Source: Thermanaerothrix solaris | GTDB taxonomy: Bacteria > Chloroflexota > Anaerolineae > Anaerolineales > Anaerolineaceae | Direction: 5' to 3' | Length of the DNA: 64,000 nt | NCBI RefSeq assembly: GCF_032334255.1 | Contig: NZ_JAUHMF010000001.1 | Span: forward strand, 992,001 to 1,056,000 | Part shown: in pieces, positions 36,861 through 44,934 of the stretch | Numbering within the stretch: position 1 is the first letter of the stretch | Layout of the letters: each line of letters starts with the position of its first letter | The notes under the pieces: model-generated | Seen by the model: the letters and a program-made list of their open reading frames with translations, nothing else | Told to the model about the DNA's origin: nothing | Databases searched by the model: none | Program-made: the position numbers and the translations under genes

Positions 36861-38450
36861 TCAAGTAAGGCGCACCACCGGTACCGCATTCAAAACCCGG
36901 TGGTGATGAAGAAGGTCACGCGCATTAATTACCAGACGCTTTTGTGCATCCACAAAGAATTCAACCTCAAACCGGGGCTCGCCTTGGCTGGCAGGTGGAT
37001 CGGCTACCAAAAACGTGGGGTTATTTTCATTCATCCAAAACAACGTCCGTGCTTCCTGCTCTTGTGGGCTAAGCGGAAGTAAACGAACGGCGCCGCCGGG
37101 GTCAAAAATGATCTCTACGCTTTCCTCAGTTCGAGGACGCGAATCGCCTATTTCAAAGATGGCCAATCCGAGTCTCTGCTGTCCCTCATAAGCCGCTTTG
37201 ATCGTTAACCGTGCCACCGGTTCGGGAGTCGGGTAGGGCGTACCTCTAGGCACAATAACCCGATAGTCATACTTTCCCCTTTGAGGATCAATATAGCGGA
37301 TGGCATAATCATGTTGAATGTAATCAAAGAGTTCCACACCCCCAATGAACGCCGCCGTTCCTAACGCCACTGCTTCTAAAGGCCGATGCAGCAAAACCCG
37401 CTCACGCCCAAACCATTGACGTAGCAAGCGCTGCACCGCCGGAATGCGGCTACTGCCTCCGATCATGAGCACCGCCTGGATCTGGTCTTCATCGTACCCA
37501 CGCTCGCGCGCTTGATTTAGGGCAAGTTGAATCGTGCGATGAATATCGGTGAATAGTCCATGTGCATCTAATAAGTGTTCGAAATCCTCACGGGTAATGC
37601 GAAACGAAAGCACACTACCATCCGATAAGGACAGGGCATCTAGAGAGGCCTCCTTCTCAAACGAAAGCCGTTCCTTGATATATTCGCTGTAAACCAGCAA
37701 TTGGGTGCTGTGTTCACGCACCGCAGATTCTTCCTCGCTTCGGTTATTAAAGCGCAAGATCTCTTGAAAGAGCCACTGGTCAATTCGCGCGCCTCCCAGG
37801 TCACGCCCCGCCTTACCCAACACGCGGCAATGACGCCCGCGGGCATCAGCGGACTCGCCGAGTTGGATGACCGAAACATCCAGGCTTCCCCCACCGAAGT
37901 CGAACACTAGATAAACCTGGCCAGGGTGCAGGCTCAACCCATACCCCAGCGCCGCTGCGGAAGGTTCATCAATAACGCGAAAACGACGAATTCCCAACTC
38001 TTCCGCCAGAGCCAGCAGCCAATTCTCATAGTGCTCAAAAGCCTCAACGGGGACGCTGAATCCAACCTCTTCATCGGGGTGCAACTCTTCGAGCGCAAAA
38101 AACAACACGGTGCGCAGGAAATCGCGCCCGGCATCAGCCGGGTGAATGTCGCGCTGGCCGACCCGTAGGCGCAGCGGTGAACGATGGCTGATATAGCGCT
38201 TCATCCAGCGCACCGTATAGGGTGACGCATACAGACCACGCTCAAACACCTGTTGACCAATCCAGTAATCTTGTTCACTACTATAATGAATGACCGAGGG
38301 GATATAGGAAATAACCCCGCCCTCGCTTTCCTGTTGACGCCCATAATCCGGTAAATGTAGCACCTGGGGTTGCTGGACTTCAGTATCCCAGAAAGCCAGT
38401 ATGGTATTCGAGGTACCAAAATCAACCGCTAATCTTCGACTCATGGCCAT
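36861..38450 (-). CDS. Hsp70/DnaK-like ATPase of the DUF1257 operon
   Basis: 529 aa. The actin-like ATPase domain is full: RLAVDFGTSNTILAFWD (phosphate 1, about 6-22), DEPSAAALGYGL, VFDFGGGSLDVSVIQLG (phosphate 2) and VLMIGGSSRIPAVQRLL (adenosine). The C-terminal 150 residues resemble a degraded substrate-binding beta domain (GTPYPTPEPVARLTIKAAYEGQ) and there is no long helical lid or EEVD tail. It is a specialised Hsp70, unlike the housekeeping DnaK, which is not in the window. ATG at 38450 or 38444. A TATAAT lies upstream on the minus strand (38508-38503). Confidence 0.9.
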   Translation of the reverse strand: MAMSRRLAVDFGTSNTILAFWDTEVQQPQVLHLPDYGRQQESEGGVISYIPSVIHYSSEQDYWIGQQVFERGLYASPYTVRWMKRYISHRSPLRLRVGQRDIHPADAGRDFLRTVLFFALEELHPDEEVGFSVPVEAFEHYENWLLALAEELGIRRFRVIDEPSAAALGYGLSLHPGQVYLVFDFGGGSLDVSVIQLGESADARGRHCRVLGKAGRDLGGARIDQWLFQEILRFNNRSEEESAVREHSTQLLVYSEYIKERLSFEKEASLDALSLSDGSVLSFRITREDFEHLLDAHGLFTDIHRTIQLALNQARERGYDEDQIQAVLMIGGSSRIPAVQRLLRQWFGRERVLLHRPLEAVALGTAAFIGGVELFDYIQHDYAIRYIDPQRGKYDYRVIVPRGTPYPTPEPVARLTIKAAYEGQQRLGLAIFEIGDSRPRTEESVEIIFDPGGAVRLLPLSPQEQEARTLFWMNENNPTFLVADPPASQGEPRFEVEFFVDAQKRLVINARDLLHHHRVLNAVPVVRLT

Positions 38451-38560
38451 ACCCATCAGCCAATGCACCATTTACCCACACGACAATGTGGGCTTGATTT
38501 GATTATAACGCAGCGTTGGGCCGTTTTCTCAGCGGTTTCCCCCAAGCCCTCCTCGGTAGG

Positions 38561-39058
38561 TTACGGCTCAACCGGATAACCCGCTTCAGTCCAGGCCGCA
38601 AAACCGCCTAAGATTGGTTTCACCTTCTGAAAGCCCTGATCTAAGAGATACTGCGCCGCACGGGCGCTCGACTCCTCAGCCGGTCAGGTACAGTACGTGA
38701 TAATCAGGCGCGATGGGTCAAGTTCGTTGATCCGTTGGGGCAATTCATTCACCGGAATATTGAGCGCACCCGGAATGTGGCTGGTAGCATAAGCACTAGC
38801 CGGCCGCACATCCAGAAAAACGGCGCTCCCCTCATCATAAACACGCTTAGCCTCTTCAAGAGCGATCCGCTCAACCTTTGGGTAGGGAATATTCGCGGAA
38901 TTACCAACGGTCGTTGTCGGCTGTGATTGATTCTGCATCAAGAACCCCCACGCTCCATACAGCATCAATCCTAAACCGATCAAGATAAACACCCAGGGGG
39001 CAATACGCCGCGTACCTTGCGATTGGGGTTGCTTCTTGGTCTTGCGGGTCGTTTTCAT
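38561..39058 (-). CDS. Membrane-anchored rhodanese, probable selenoprotein (in-frame UGA read as Sec)
   Basis: Reading through TGA at 38686-38684 gives a 165-residue protein with a complete rhodanese domain. Residues about 18-41 form a membrane anchor; the domain runs from VERIALEEAKRVYD through VFLDVRPASAYATSHIPGALNIPV, then ITYCT-U-PAEESSARAAQYL and GFQKVKPILGGFAAWTEAGYPVEP to the stop. The UGA is residue 125, two positions after the conserved active-site Cys, where relatives commonly have Cys (YCxCP). The downstream 40 codons are well preserved, so decay is unlikely. A SECIS-like hairpin lies 17-31 bases after the UGA. No Sec machinery is in the window; a stop-codon mutation or sequencing error remains possible. 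Confidence 0.78.
38653..38667 (-). promoter_or_regulatory. Putative bacterial SECIS hairpin
   Basis: On the minus strand, GCGCC-CGTGC-GGCGC forms a 5-bp stem with a 5-base loop holding a GU, centred about 24 bases after the UGA. Bacterial SECIS elements lie in the coding region a short distance 3' of the UGA with a G-containing apical loop, so position and loop both fit. Stem length is at the low end. Confidence 0.55.
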
Positions 39059-39093
39059 ATTGAATATTATAACAAAATTTATCGTATTTAGTG

Positions 39094-39585
39094 TTATTCG
39101 TCGAAGCCTTTGCCACCCTCTATGGCTTTCAGATCCACTAATTCGAATTTACCCAATGCCGCAATCAAATCGTCTCGCCGTAAGATAAGTGCCTTTCCTG
39201 GCAAGCCTGAACCAAGCGAAACCTCTTCTGGAGCAAAAACCCCGGGATCAACCAGAATACGTAAGTGCGATGGCAATCCCAATGGGGATACACTACCCGG
39301 TGCATATCCCGTGATCCGGAGTACCTCTTCATCGCTCGCCAAAGTCACCCGCCGATGTCCCAAATAATGCCGTAAGGTTGGCCAGTGCACATGATAACCT
39401 CCTGGAATGAGCACGACCACGAATTCATTTTTAGCCATCCGAAAAAGCAAGGTGCGGATTACCTGAGTAATCTGCTGTCCACGCTCAGCTGCTGCTTGCG
39501 CCAAATCTTGTGGCGGTTGGGAGTGAATGAAAACGCGATAAGGAATCTGTCGTGTTTGCAGAAATTCTTCTGCTGCCGTCAACAT
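39094..39585 (-). CDS. YbaK/EbsC-family aminoacyl-tRNA deacylase
   Basis: 163 aa. The YbaK fold is visible: TRQIPYRVFIHS, a QVIRTLLFRMAKNEFVVVLIPGGYHV core with the position of the conserved Lys, and GYAPGSVSPLGLP (the GxxxGxxSPxG-type loop). It hydrolyses mischarged tRNAs such as Cys-tRNA(Pro). 9 bases after the helix-hairpin-helix radical SAM gene and 35 before the rhodanese gene, so probably in one operon. Confidence 0.88.
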   Translation of the reverse strand: MLTAAEEFLQTRQIPYRVFIHSQPPQDLAQAAAERGQQITQVIRTLLFRMAKNEFVVVLIPGGYHVHWPTLRHYLGHRRVTLASDEEVLRITGYAPGSVSPLGLPSHLRILVDPGVFAPEEVSLGSGLPGKALILRRDDLIAALGKFELVDLKAIEGGKGFDE

Positions 39586-39594
39586 CCGTTACTC

Positions 39595-40761
39595 TCAGAA
39601 TGTGAGCGTCAATTGCCGCGCGGGTTGCCGACCATCTAGCAAAAGGTAAGGCGCTGCTCGTTCTACGTTCACGCCTAATTGGCGCAACTGCCGTAAATCC
39701 CGCAGCCGAAAAAGACGACGCGCGCGGATGATCGCAAGAGCCGACTTTGGACCAATCCCCGGAACGCGTATTAACTCTTCGCGTGAAGCGCGGTTAACTT
39801 CCAACGGATGGGTAAGGTAACGTTGCGCCCAAGCCATTTTGGGGTCCACCTCAAGCGCCAACCTGCCATCTGGGTTCAGGGGTAGTTCATCAAAACTGAA
39901 GCCATAATCCCGTAACAGAAAAGAGGCTTGGTAAAGACGCAGTGCGCGGTGTGGGTTTTCCGCTGGATGATCTTCTAGCGGGGTATCTTCAATCGGGCGA
40001 AAGGGGGAGTAATAAACCCGGCTAAGCCCCAACTGGCGGTAGAGGTGGGCTGTGATTTGGAGTAATTCGGCATCCGTTTCTCCAATTCCGACCACGAATT
40101 GGGTAGTAAGTGAAATCCAACGGCGGATGGAGCGGTACTGCTGGTTAAGCACCGCCTGATGGGCCAATTGGAGGGGTTCTAACATTCGACTTTGCGGCAC
40201 TTTGCGCGGCGCCCAGTGCTCTAGGTATTGGTTCCCCGGCATTTCTAAGTTAATCGAAACCCGTGAGGCTAATGCTACCGCCCGTTCTACTTGCGCCGGT
40301 TCGGCACCTGGCATCAATTTTAGATGCAAGTAGCCCTGAAAACCCAATTTGTTGCGCAAAACTTCCGCGGTAGCAATCAAACGATCCTGGGTGCGGATTC
40401 CTCCCCCGGCAATCCCCGAAGATAAAAATAAACCCTTTACCAAGCCGGCATTGTATATCTGAAGAAATGCCCGCGCTAATTCTTCCGGCTGAAAGGTCGC
40501 CCGCCGAAAATCCCGTCCGACTCGAAACGGACAATAAGCGCAGTTATATTCACACACCGAGGTCAGGAGCACCTTCAGCACCGGGATTTTCCGCCCACCC
40601 TGCAAGGTTACGTGACTGATATGATCTAAAAGGCGCGTAGTCGTTTGAGTGGTTCGCGCCGGATGGCAGACAGGCAGGGCTTCGCTCCCGGGGTTCGGCT
40701 CCGCATCCACTTCTAATCCATCGTCTTGAGAAAGTAAGGCAAGTTTCTGAAGCCAGTCCAT
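39595..40761 (-). CDS. Radical SAM protein with C-terminal helix-hairpin-helix domain
   Basis: 388 aa. Cluster motif CEYNCAYC (CX3CX2C) follows KIPVLKVLLTSV. The barrel continues with LFLSSGIAGGGIRTQDRLI and HLKLMPGAEPAQVERAV. The C-terminus has NRASREELIRVPGIGPKSALAIIRARR, a helix-hairpin-helix DNA-binding motif. This is the family called a putative DNA modification/repair radical SAM protein. Its usual partner (a DUF4130-type protein) is not next to it here. The start at 40761 was chosen because a TATAAT lies only 9 bases upstream. Confidence 0.88.
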   Translation of the reverse strand: MDWLQKLALLSQDDGLEVDAEPNPGSEALPVCHPARTTQTTTRLLDHISHVTLQGGRKIPVLKVLLTSVCEYNCAYCPFRVGRDFRRATFQPEELARAFLQIYNAGLVKGLFLSSGIAGGGIRTQDRLIATAEVLRNKLGFQGYLHLKLMPGAEPAQVERAVALASRVSINLEMPGNQYLEHWAPRKVPQSRMLEPLQLAHQAVLNQQYRSIRRWISLTTQFVVGIGETDAELLQITAHLYRQLGLSRVYYSPFRPIEDTPLEDHPAENPHRALRLYQASFLLRDYGFSFDELPLNPDGRLALEVDPKMAWAQRYLTHPLEVNRASREELIRVPGIGPKSALAIIRARRLFRLRDLRQLRQLGVNVERAAPYLLLDGRQPARQLTLTF

Positions 40762-40770
40762 AGCAATTTG

Positions 40771-40799
40771 ATTATAGAACATATTTTCCGCTTGTGCAA
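40771..40799 (-). promoter_or_regulatory. Promoter of the helix-hairpin-helix radical SAM operon
   Basis: TTGCAC (40799-40794), 17-base spacer, TATAAT (40776-40771) on the minus strand. The predicted transcription start (about 40764) is 3 bases from the ATG at 40761, which suggests a leaderless mRNA. Confidence 0.55.
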
Positions 40800-40891
40800 C
40801 CGGCATTTAAAAATGGGTCAACCACTTTTAATAGCCACCAGTCTGTTATACTTGAAACACAAATAGCCTCGTTTTGAAGGATCATCCGTCC

Positions 40892-42109
40892 ATGGTTATT
40901 CTGGGCACCTGGAGGGGTTATAAACTGACCTTCAGTTTCAAGTCCAGTGGCCTAACCGTCAGTTTCGAGCAGACCGGACAAACCACGGTCTATGGTTATG
41001 ACTGCGCTGGGCGCCTCTGGACAGGGCTCGAAAACGGGATATCGTTTCGTCGTGGCCTGGATGGCAAGGTTGTCGCCAAATGGCGCCAACCCGGCAATCA
41101 GGCGGCACGGCGTTGGCTTTCACCCACCGAAGCGGAAGGGTGGATAAATCGTGCGCATCAACAAATGCGCACTCTGTTCACAGCCATTGAAAATGGGGAG
41201 GCACACCTGGAGCGCCTGCTCTCAGAGGACGAAATAGAGATGGTAAGAACAGCAGCAGGATTTGACCCTCAGCGCGCTGCCGCCGATGCAGCCCAGTATT
41301 TTCATGTGTATAAACCCATCGGCATCCTGCCTCCCGATCAGTACATGGCAGTGGTGTTACAAGCCACCGAAGGGTGTTCTTTCAATACCTGCACCTTCTG
41401 CAACTTTTACCGCGACCGCCCCTTCCGTATCAAAACGCCCGATGCATTTCAAAATCACATCTTGGCTGTCAAGGCTTTTCTGGGCCCTGGGCTGAGCCTG
41501 CGCCGAACCATCTTTCTGGGAGACGCCAACGCCCTGGTGGTACCCATGCCACGCTTGGTGCCATTGTTCCTGAGCGTTCATGAACACTTTGATGTCGAAG
41601 CCTTGGGTGGGATTTACGCTTTTCTGGATGGCTTCAGTGGAGAGAAAAAAAGCCCTGCCGACTTTGCCCAATTGGCCGCGCTGGGTCTCAAACGGGTCTA
41701 TATCGGCATGGAATCGGGGAACGCCGAGCTATTACGTTTTTTGCAAAAACCCGGTGAGCCCGAGGATGTTATCCGTACGGTTGAAGCCCTTAAGAGCGCC
41801 GGCGTAGCCGTCGGGATCATCATCCTATTAGGCGCAGGTGGGCACACTTTCGCCCTTCAGCATGTTGAAGACACGATCCAAGCGCTTAACAGCATGCCGC
41901 TCGATATGGAGGATATCATTTACTTCTCGGAATTGATCGAGAGCGAGGGGATGCCTTATGTCCAACACGCTTACGAAGCAGGTCTGCATCCTCTTTCACC
42001 CGAGGAACGCCTTATGCAAGGCCAAGAGATTGAAGAGCGTTTGGTTTTCAGCGAAGAACGCGGCACGCCCCACATTAGCCGCTACGATATTCGTGAGTTT
42101 GTATATTGA
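40892..42109 (+). CDS. Radical SAM protein of the CxxxxCxxC (WN/FN-CTFC) family
   Basis: 405 aa. EGCSFNTCTFCNFY carries a CX4CX2C cluster motif, the spacing known in a group of poorly characterised radical SAM proteins with a GC.wN.CTFC signature. Beyond it are TIFLGDANALVVPMP and VYIGMESGNAELLRFL (SAM-binding strand). The first 170 residues are a family-specific region of unknown role. It starts an operon with the Mut7-C and AIR-synthase-like genes. The ATG at 40892 follows GAAGGA. Substrate unknown. Confidence 0.85.
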   Translation: MVILGTWRGYKLTFSFKSSGLTVSFEQTGQTTVYGYDCAGRLWTGLENGISFRRGLDGKVVAKWRQPGNQAARRWLSPTEAEGWINRAHQQMRTLFTAIENGEAHLERLLSEDEIEMVRTAAGFDPQRAAADAAQYFHVYKPIGILPPDQYMAVVLQATEGCSFNTCTFCNFYRDRPFRIKTPDAFQNHILAVKAFLGPGLSLRRTIFLGDANALVVPMPRLVPLFLSVHEHFDVEALGGIYAFLDGFSGEKKSPADFAQLAALGLKRVYIGMESGNAELLRFLQKPGEPEDVIRTVEALKSAGVAVGIIILLGAGGHTFALQHVEDTIQALNSMPLDMEDIIYFSELIESEGMPYVQHAYEAGLHPLSPEERLMQGQEIEERLVFSEERGTPHISRYDIREFVY

Positions 42110-42120
42110 GTAAGTTTGCT

Positions 42121-42855
42121 ATGGGATGGATTTACCTCCGTTTTCACGGTTGCTTGAACGATTTTCTTCCCGTGACTCAACGCGAACAAACGATCAATTA
42201 CTGGGTCAAGGAAAAAACGGCACTTAAACACATCATCGAGACAGTAGGTGTGCCGCATCCCGAGGTTGGATATGCCGAGGTCAACGGCCACCCTCAACCT
42301 CTCTGCTATCACGTCCAGGATGGCGATGACATCCACGTCTATCCCTTTACCCTGAACGGAAGCGATGCTCTCACCCTCGACCCCCGCTTTGTGTTAGATA
42401 ACCACTTAGGTAAACTTACCCATTACCTACGGCTATTGGGATTCGATGCCTTATACGATCCTAACTGGCAAGATCGCGACCTGGCACTAATTGCCAATCG
42501 CGAAGATCGCATCCTGCTCACCCGTGATCGCGGCTTGCTCAAGCGCAATCTCGTTCGGCGCGGATATTGCGTGCGCGCCCACAATCCTCGCGACCAAGTC
42601 TTCGAGATCATTCGACGCTTTAACCTCAAACACCTGGTTAACCCCTTTCAACGTTGTCCTCGCTGCAACGGGTTATTAGAGTCGGTCAACAAGCAGGAAA
42701 TTCTAGACCGCTTGGAACCACTGACGCAGTTATACTACGATGAATTCGATCGCTGTACCCAATGCGGTCAGATATACTGGAAAGGCTCGCACTACGAACG
42801 TATGCTGCCCTTTATTGAGAAGGTCTTAAATTACTGCAATGGAGATTCATTATGA
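42121..42855 (+). CDS. Mut7-C RNase domain protein with ubiquitin-like N-terminus
   Basis: 244 aa. The N-terminal 80 or so residues (YLRFHGCLNDFL, VGVPHPEVGYAEVNG, GDDIHVYPF) are a ThiS/MoaD-like beta-grasp domain known as Mut7-C ubiquitin. From about 90 the PIN-like Mut7-C RNase domain follows (DNHLGKLTHYLRLLGFDALYD, ILLTRDRGLLKR) with acidic residues for metal. Four C-terminal cysteines in two CxxC pairs (CPRC, CTQC) form a zinc ribbon. A TTG at 42106 overlapping the previous stop is an alternative start. The ATGA overlap with the next gene supports one transcript. Confidence 0.9.
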   Translation: MGWIYLRFHGCLNDFLPVTQREQTINYWVKEKTALKHIIETVGVPHPEVGYAEVNGHPQPLCYHVQDGDDIHVYPFTLNGSDALTLDPRFVLDNHLGKLTHYLRLLGFDALYDPNWQDRDLALIANREDRILLTRDRGLLKRNLVRRGYCVRAHNPRDQVFEIIRRFNLKHLVNPFQRCPRCNGLLESVNKQEILDRLEPLTQLYYDEFDRCTQCGQIYWKGSHYERMLPFIEKVLNYCNGDSL

Positions 42856-43880
42856 ATGCCGTGCTACCGGTAGGAAAATTACCGCATCATCTTCTTGCCG
42901 ACCTCCTGGCACAAGCCCCCAGCCACCATGAGCGCGTTCTACTAGGGCCTGGAATTGGTCTGGATTGCGCTGTTTTGGATATGGGAGAGACCGCCTTAGT
43001 TCTCAAGACTGAACCGATCACCTTTGCCACACAAGAGATTGGCTGGTACGCCGTGCAAATCGCCAGCAACGACATCGCCACGACCGGCGCCTTACCACGC
43101 TGGATGCTGGCAACTCTTCTCTTGCCCGAGGGCAAAACCACCCCTGAACTGGTGAGCACAATTGGACGGCAAATCTTTCAAACCTGCCAACAGTTGGGCA
43201 TCACCTTGATCGGAGGTCACACCGAGATCACTTATGATCTGCATCGCCCGATTATTGTGACCACGCTGATCGGCGAAATCGCGAAAGCGCACGTAATCAC
43301 CCCGCGCGGTGCTCAACCTGGAGATGTGATCATCCTAACTAAAGGCATCCCTATCGAAGGATGCGCAATTCTTGCTCGAGAGTTTGCCCACCGATTGGAG
43401 GGGATCCTAACCCCCGAAGAAATCCAAACCGCACAACGTTACATTTACGAGCCAGGCATTAGTGTACTAAAAGATGCCCAGTTGGCTATTGCCGCTGGCC
43501 GGGTCACCGCCATGCATGATCCCACTGAAGGCGGATTAGCAACGGCGCTGTGGGAACTTGCCGAAGCCGCTGGAGTCCGCTTGCGTGTGGAACAAAGTGC
43601 TATCCCTATATCACCATTAGCCCAAAAGATCTGTGCCTTTTTCGGCCTTGATCCTTTGGGGACGCTGGCCTCAGGCGCTTTGCTGCTGACCACGCACCCC
43701 CACGATGCCCCACATATTCTCAAGGTCCTCACCTCAGCCGGTATTCCCGCCGCCGCTATCGGGCGCGTAGAATCTGGCACGCCGGAGGTGTTCCTCATCG
43801 TCCAAGGGCAAGAACGGCCCTTACCCTACTTTGCACGGGATGAAATTGCGCGCTTTTATGAGCAGCAAGCCATTGCATGA
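42852..43880 (+). CDS. AIR synthase-related protein (PurM/HypE-like fold)
   Basis: 342 aa of the PurM-like ATP-binding superfamily: LLGPGIGLDCAVLDMG, ASNDIATTGALPRWMLATLLLP and DPTEGGLATALWELAEAAG match HypE/ThiL-type proteins, with GGHTEIT. It is not HypE (no PRIC tail), and the Cys/Sec-Lys pair of SelD was not seen. Reaction unknown. In one operon with a radical SAM enzyme and an RNase-like protein. Confidence 0.85.
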   Translation: MNAVLPVGKLPHHLLADLLAQAPSHHERVLLGPGIGLDCAVLDMGETALVLKTEPITFATQEIGWYAVQIASNDIATTGALPRWMLATLLLPEGKTTPELVSTIGRQIFQTCQQLGITLIGGHTEITYDLHRPIIVTTLIGEIAKAHVITPRGAQPGDVIILTKGIPIEGCAILAREFAHRLEGILTPEEIQTAQRYIYEPGISVLKDAQLAIAAGRVTAMHDPTEGGLATALWELAEAAGVRLRVEQSAIPISPLAQKICAFFGLDPLGTLASGALLLTTHPHDAPHILKVLTSAGIPAAAIGRVESGTPEVFLIVQGQERPLPYFARDEIARFYEQQAIA

Positions 43881-43917
43881 CCTCCTCGCTCAACCTTAAG
43901 GACCCTCCAAATTGTGG

Positions 43918-43923
43918 TAAAAT
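43918..43923 (+). promoter_or_regulatory. Extended -10 promoter of tRNA-Arg
   Basis: TAAAAT preceded by TG-G (extended -10), 15 bases before the mature tRNA 5' end. No -35 was recognised. Confidence 0.5.
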
Positions 43924-43938
43924 TTTGGTGCACTCAAT

Positions 43939-44010
43939 GCGCCCGTGGTGAAGTGGATATCACGTTACCCTCCGGAGGTAAAATCCCGAGTTCGAGTCTC
44001 GGCGGGCGCA
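43939..44010 (+). tRNA. tRNA-Arg (anticodon CCG)
   Basis: 72 bases folding into a cloverleaf: acceptor GCGCCCG / CGGGCGC, D stem GTGA / TCAC, anticodon stem TTACC / GGTAA with loop CTCCGGA (anticodon CCG), T stem CCGAG / CTCGG with loop TTCGAGT, discriminator A. The 3' CCA is not encoded. It reads CGG codons. Confidence 0.96.
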
Positions 44011-44144
44011 CTTGAGTTTTTTTGTTTTAATTGTTCTTCATCAAAAAATCACACATTGTTAATACCCCGCTTATATTCTTTTAGTATAAATTCCAGTGAA
44101 CTGGTTATAATGTCATTAGCGAGACCAGGATAAGGAGGACAACG

Positions 44145-44849
44145 ATGTATTACCCATTCTTATTTGGTGGCTACGGTTTGTACTTGCTTTTCAGCCTGCC
44201 GGCGTTGATTTTGGGCTTATGGGCTCAATTCAAGGTCCAATCAGCCTTTAGCAAATACTCGCGCGTGCGCACTATGAGCGGCCTAAGTGGGGCTCAAATA
44301 GCACGGCGCATGCTCGATATGCACGGCCTGCAAGATGTGCGAATTGAACAAGCAGGGGGGTTCCTGAGTGACCATTATGATCCACGCGCAAAAGTGTTGC
44401 GATTGAGTCCAGAGGTCTACTCCAGCCCCAGCGTGGCCGCCGCCGGTGTGGCCGCCCACGAAGCTGGGCACGCGATTCAAGACAGCCAGGCCTATGCCAT
44501 GCTTCAACTGCGCACGGCGATTGTGCCGACAGTACAAATCGGTTCCTGGCTCGGTCCCATCATTTTTGTGCTCGGTTTTCTCTTCCAGGCCGATTCTATC
44601 GCGTGGTTAGGGGTGGGACTTTTCGGATTGACCGCTCTCTTCGCCCTGATCACCCTGCCAGTAGAAATTGACGCTTCGAATCGAGCCAAGAAGTGGCTGG
44701 CAACCTCAGGCATAATCTATAACCAGGAAATGGAAGGGGTGCGCAGTGTTTTGGATGCGGCCGCGCTCACCTATGTTGCCGCGGCCATTCAAGCCATTAC
44801 CACGGTGCTTTACTACGTTTTCCTCTTAATGGGACGCCGCCGCGATTAA
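44145..44849 (+). CDS. Membrane zinc metallopeptidase (YugP-like)
   Basis: 234 aa. An N-terminal helix (LYLLFSLPALILGLWAQF), then the HExxH zinc motif in VAAHEAGHAIQDSQAY (about residues 102-117), then two or three further helices (TVQIGSWLGPIIFVLGFLF, LGVGLFGLTALFALITLPVEIDASNRAKKWL). The VEIDASNRAKKWL segment is a family signature of neutral zinc metallopeptidase (PF04298-type). Biological target unknown. AGGAGG precedes the ATG. Likely monocistronic, closed by the terminator at 44878. Confidence 0.92.
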   Translation: MYYPFLFGGYGLYLLFSLPALILGLWAQFKVQSAFSKYSRVRTMSGLSGAQIARRMLDMHGLQDVRIEQAGGFLSDHYDPRAKVLRLSPEVYSSPSVAAAGVAAHEAGHAIQDSQAYAMLQLRTAIVPTVQIGSWLGPIIFVLGFLFQADSIAWLGVGLFGLTALFALITLPVEIDASNRAKKWLATSGIIYNQEMEGVRSVLDAAALTYVAAAIQAITTVLYYVFLLMGRRRD

Positions 44850-44877
44850 GGATAAAACCATTCCTTTTAACCAAAAG

Positions 44878-44905
44878 CGGAGCCTTCTCGGCTCCGTTTT
44901 TATTT
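44878..44905 (+). terminator. Rho-independent terminator after the metallopeptidase gene
   Basis: Stem CGGAGCC / GGCTCCG with a 5-base loop followed by TTTTTTATTTTT. Textbook intrinsic terminator. Confidence 0.9.
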
Positions 44906-44918
44906 TTCCGTCAGCCCT

Positions 44919-44924
44919 TATAAT
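44919..44924 (+). promoter_or_regulatory. -10 element directly ahead of the exported 773-aa protein gene
   Basis: TATAAT only 10 bases before the ATG at 44935. If used, transcription starts within 3-5 bases of the start codon, giving a leaderless mRNA. No good -35 lies at the right distance because the terminator T-tract occupies that place. Confidence 0.4.
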
Positions 44925-44934
44925 AGCATAAGCC

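Noticed and set aside
38684..39058. A 124-residue truncated rhodanese ending at the TGA, i.e. a pseudogene or short gene
   Set aside because: The rhodanese domain continues in the same frame for 40 well-conserved codons to a TAA, and the TGA replaces a Cys that relatives carry. Selenocysteine read-through explains this better than decay.
42852..43880. AIR-synthase-like gene as selD, which would support selenocysteine use nearby
   Set aside because: The Cys/Sec-Lys pair of selenophosphate synthetase was not seen at its N-terminus; it resembles ThiL/HypE-type proteins instead.
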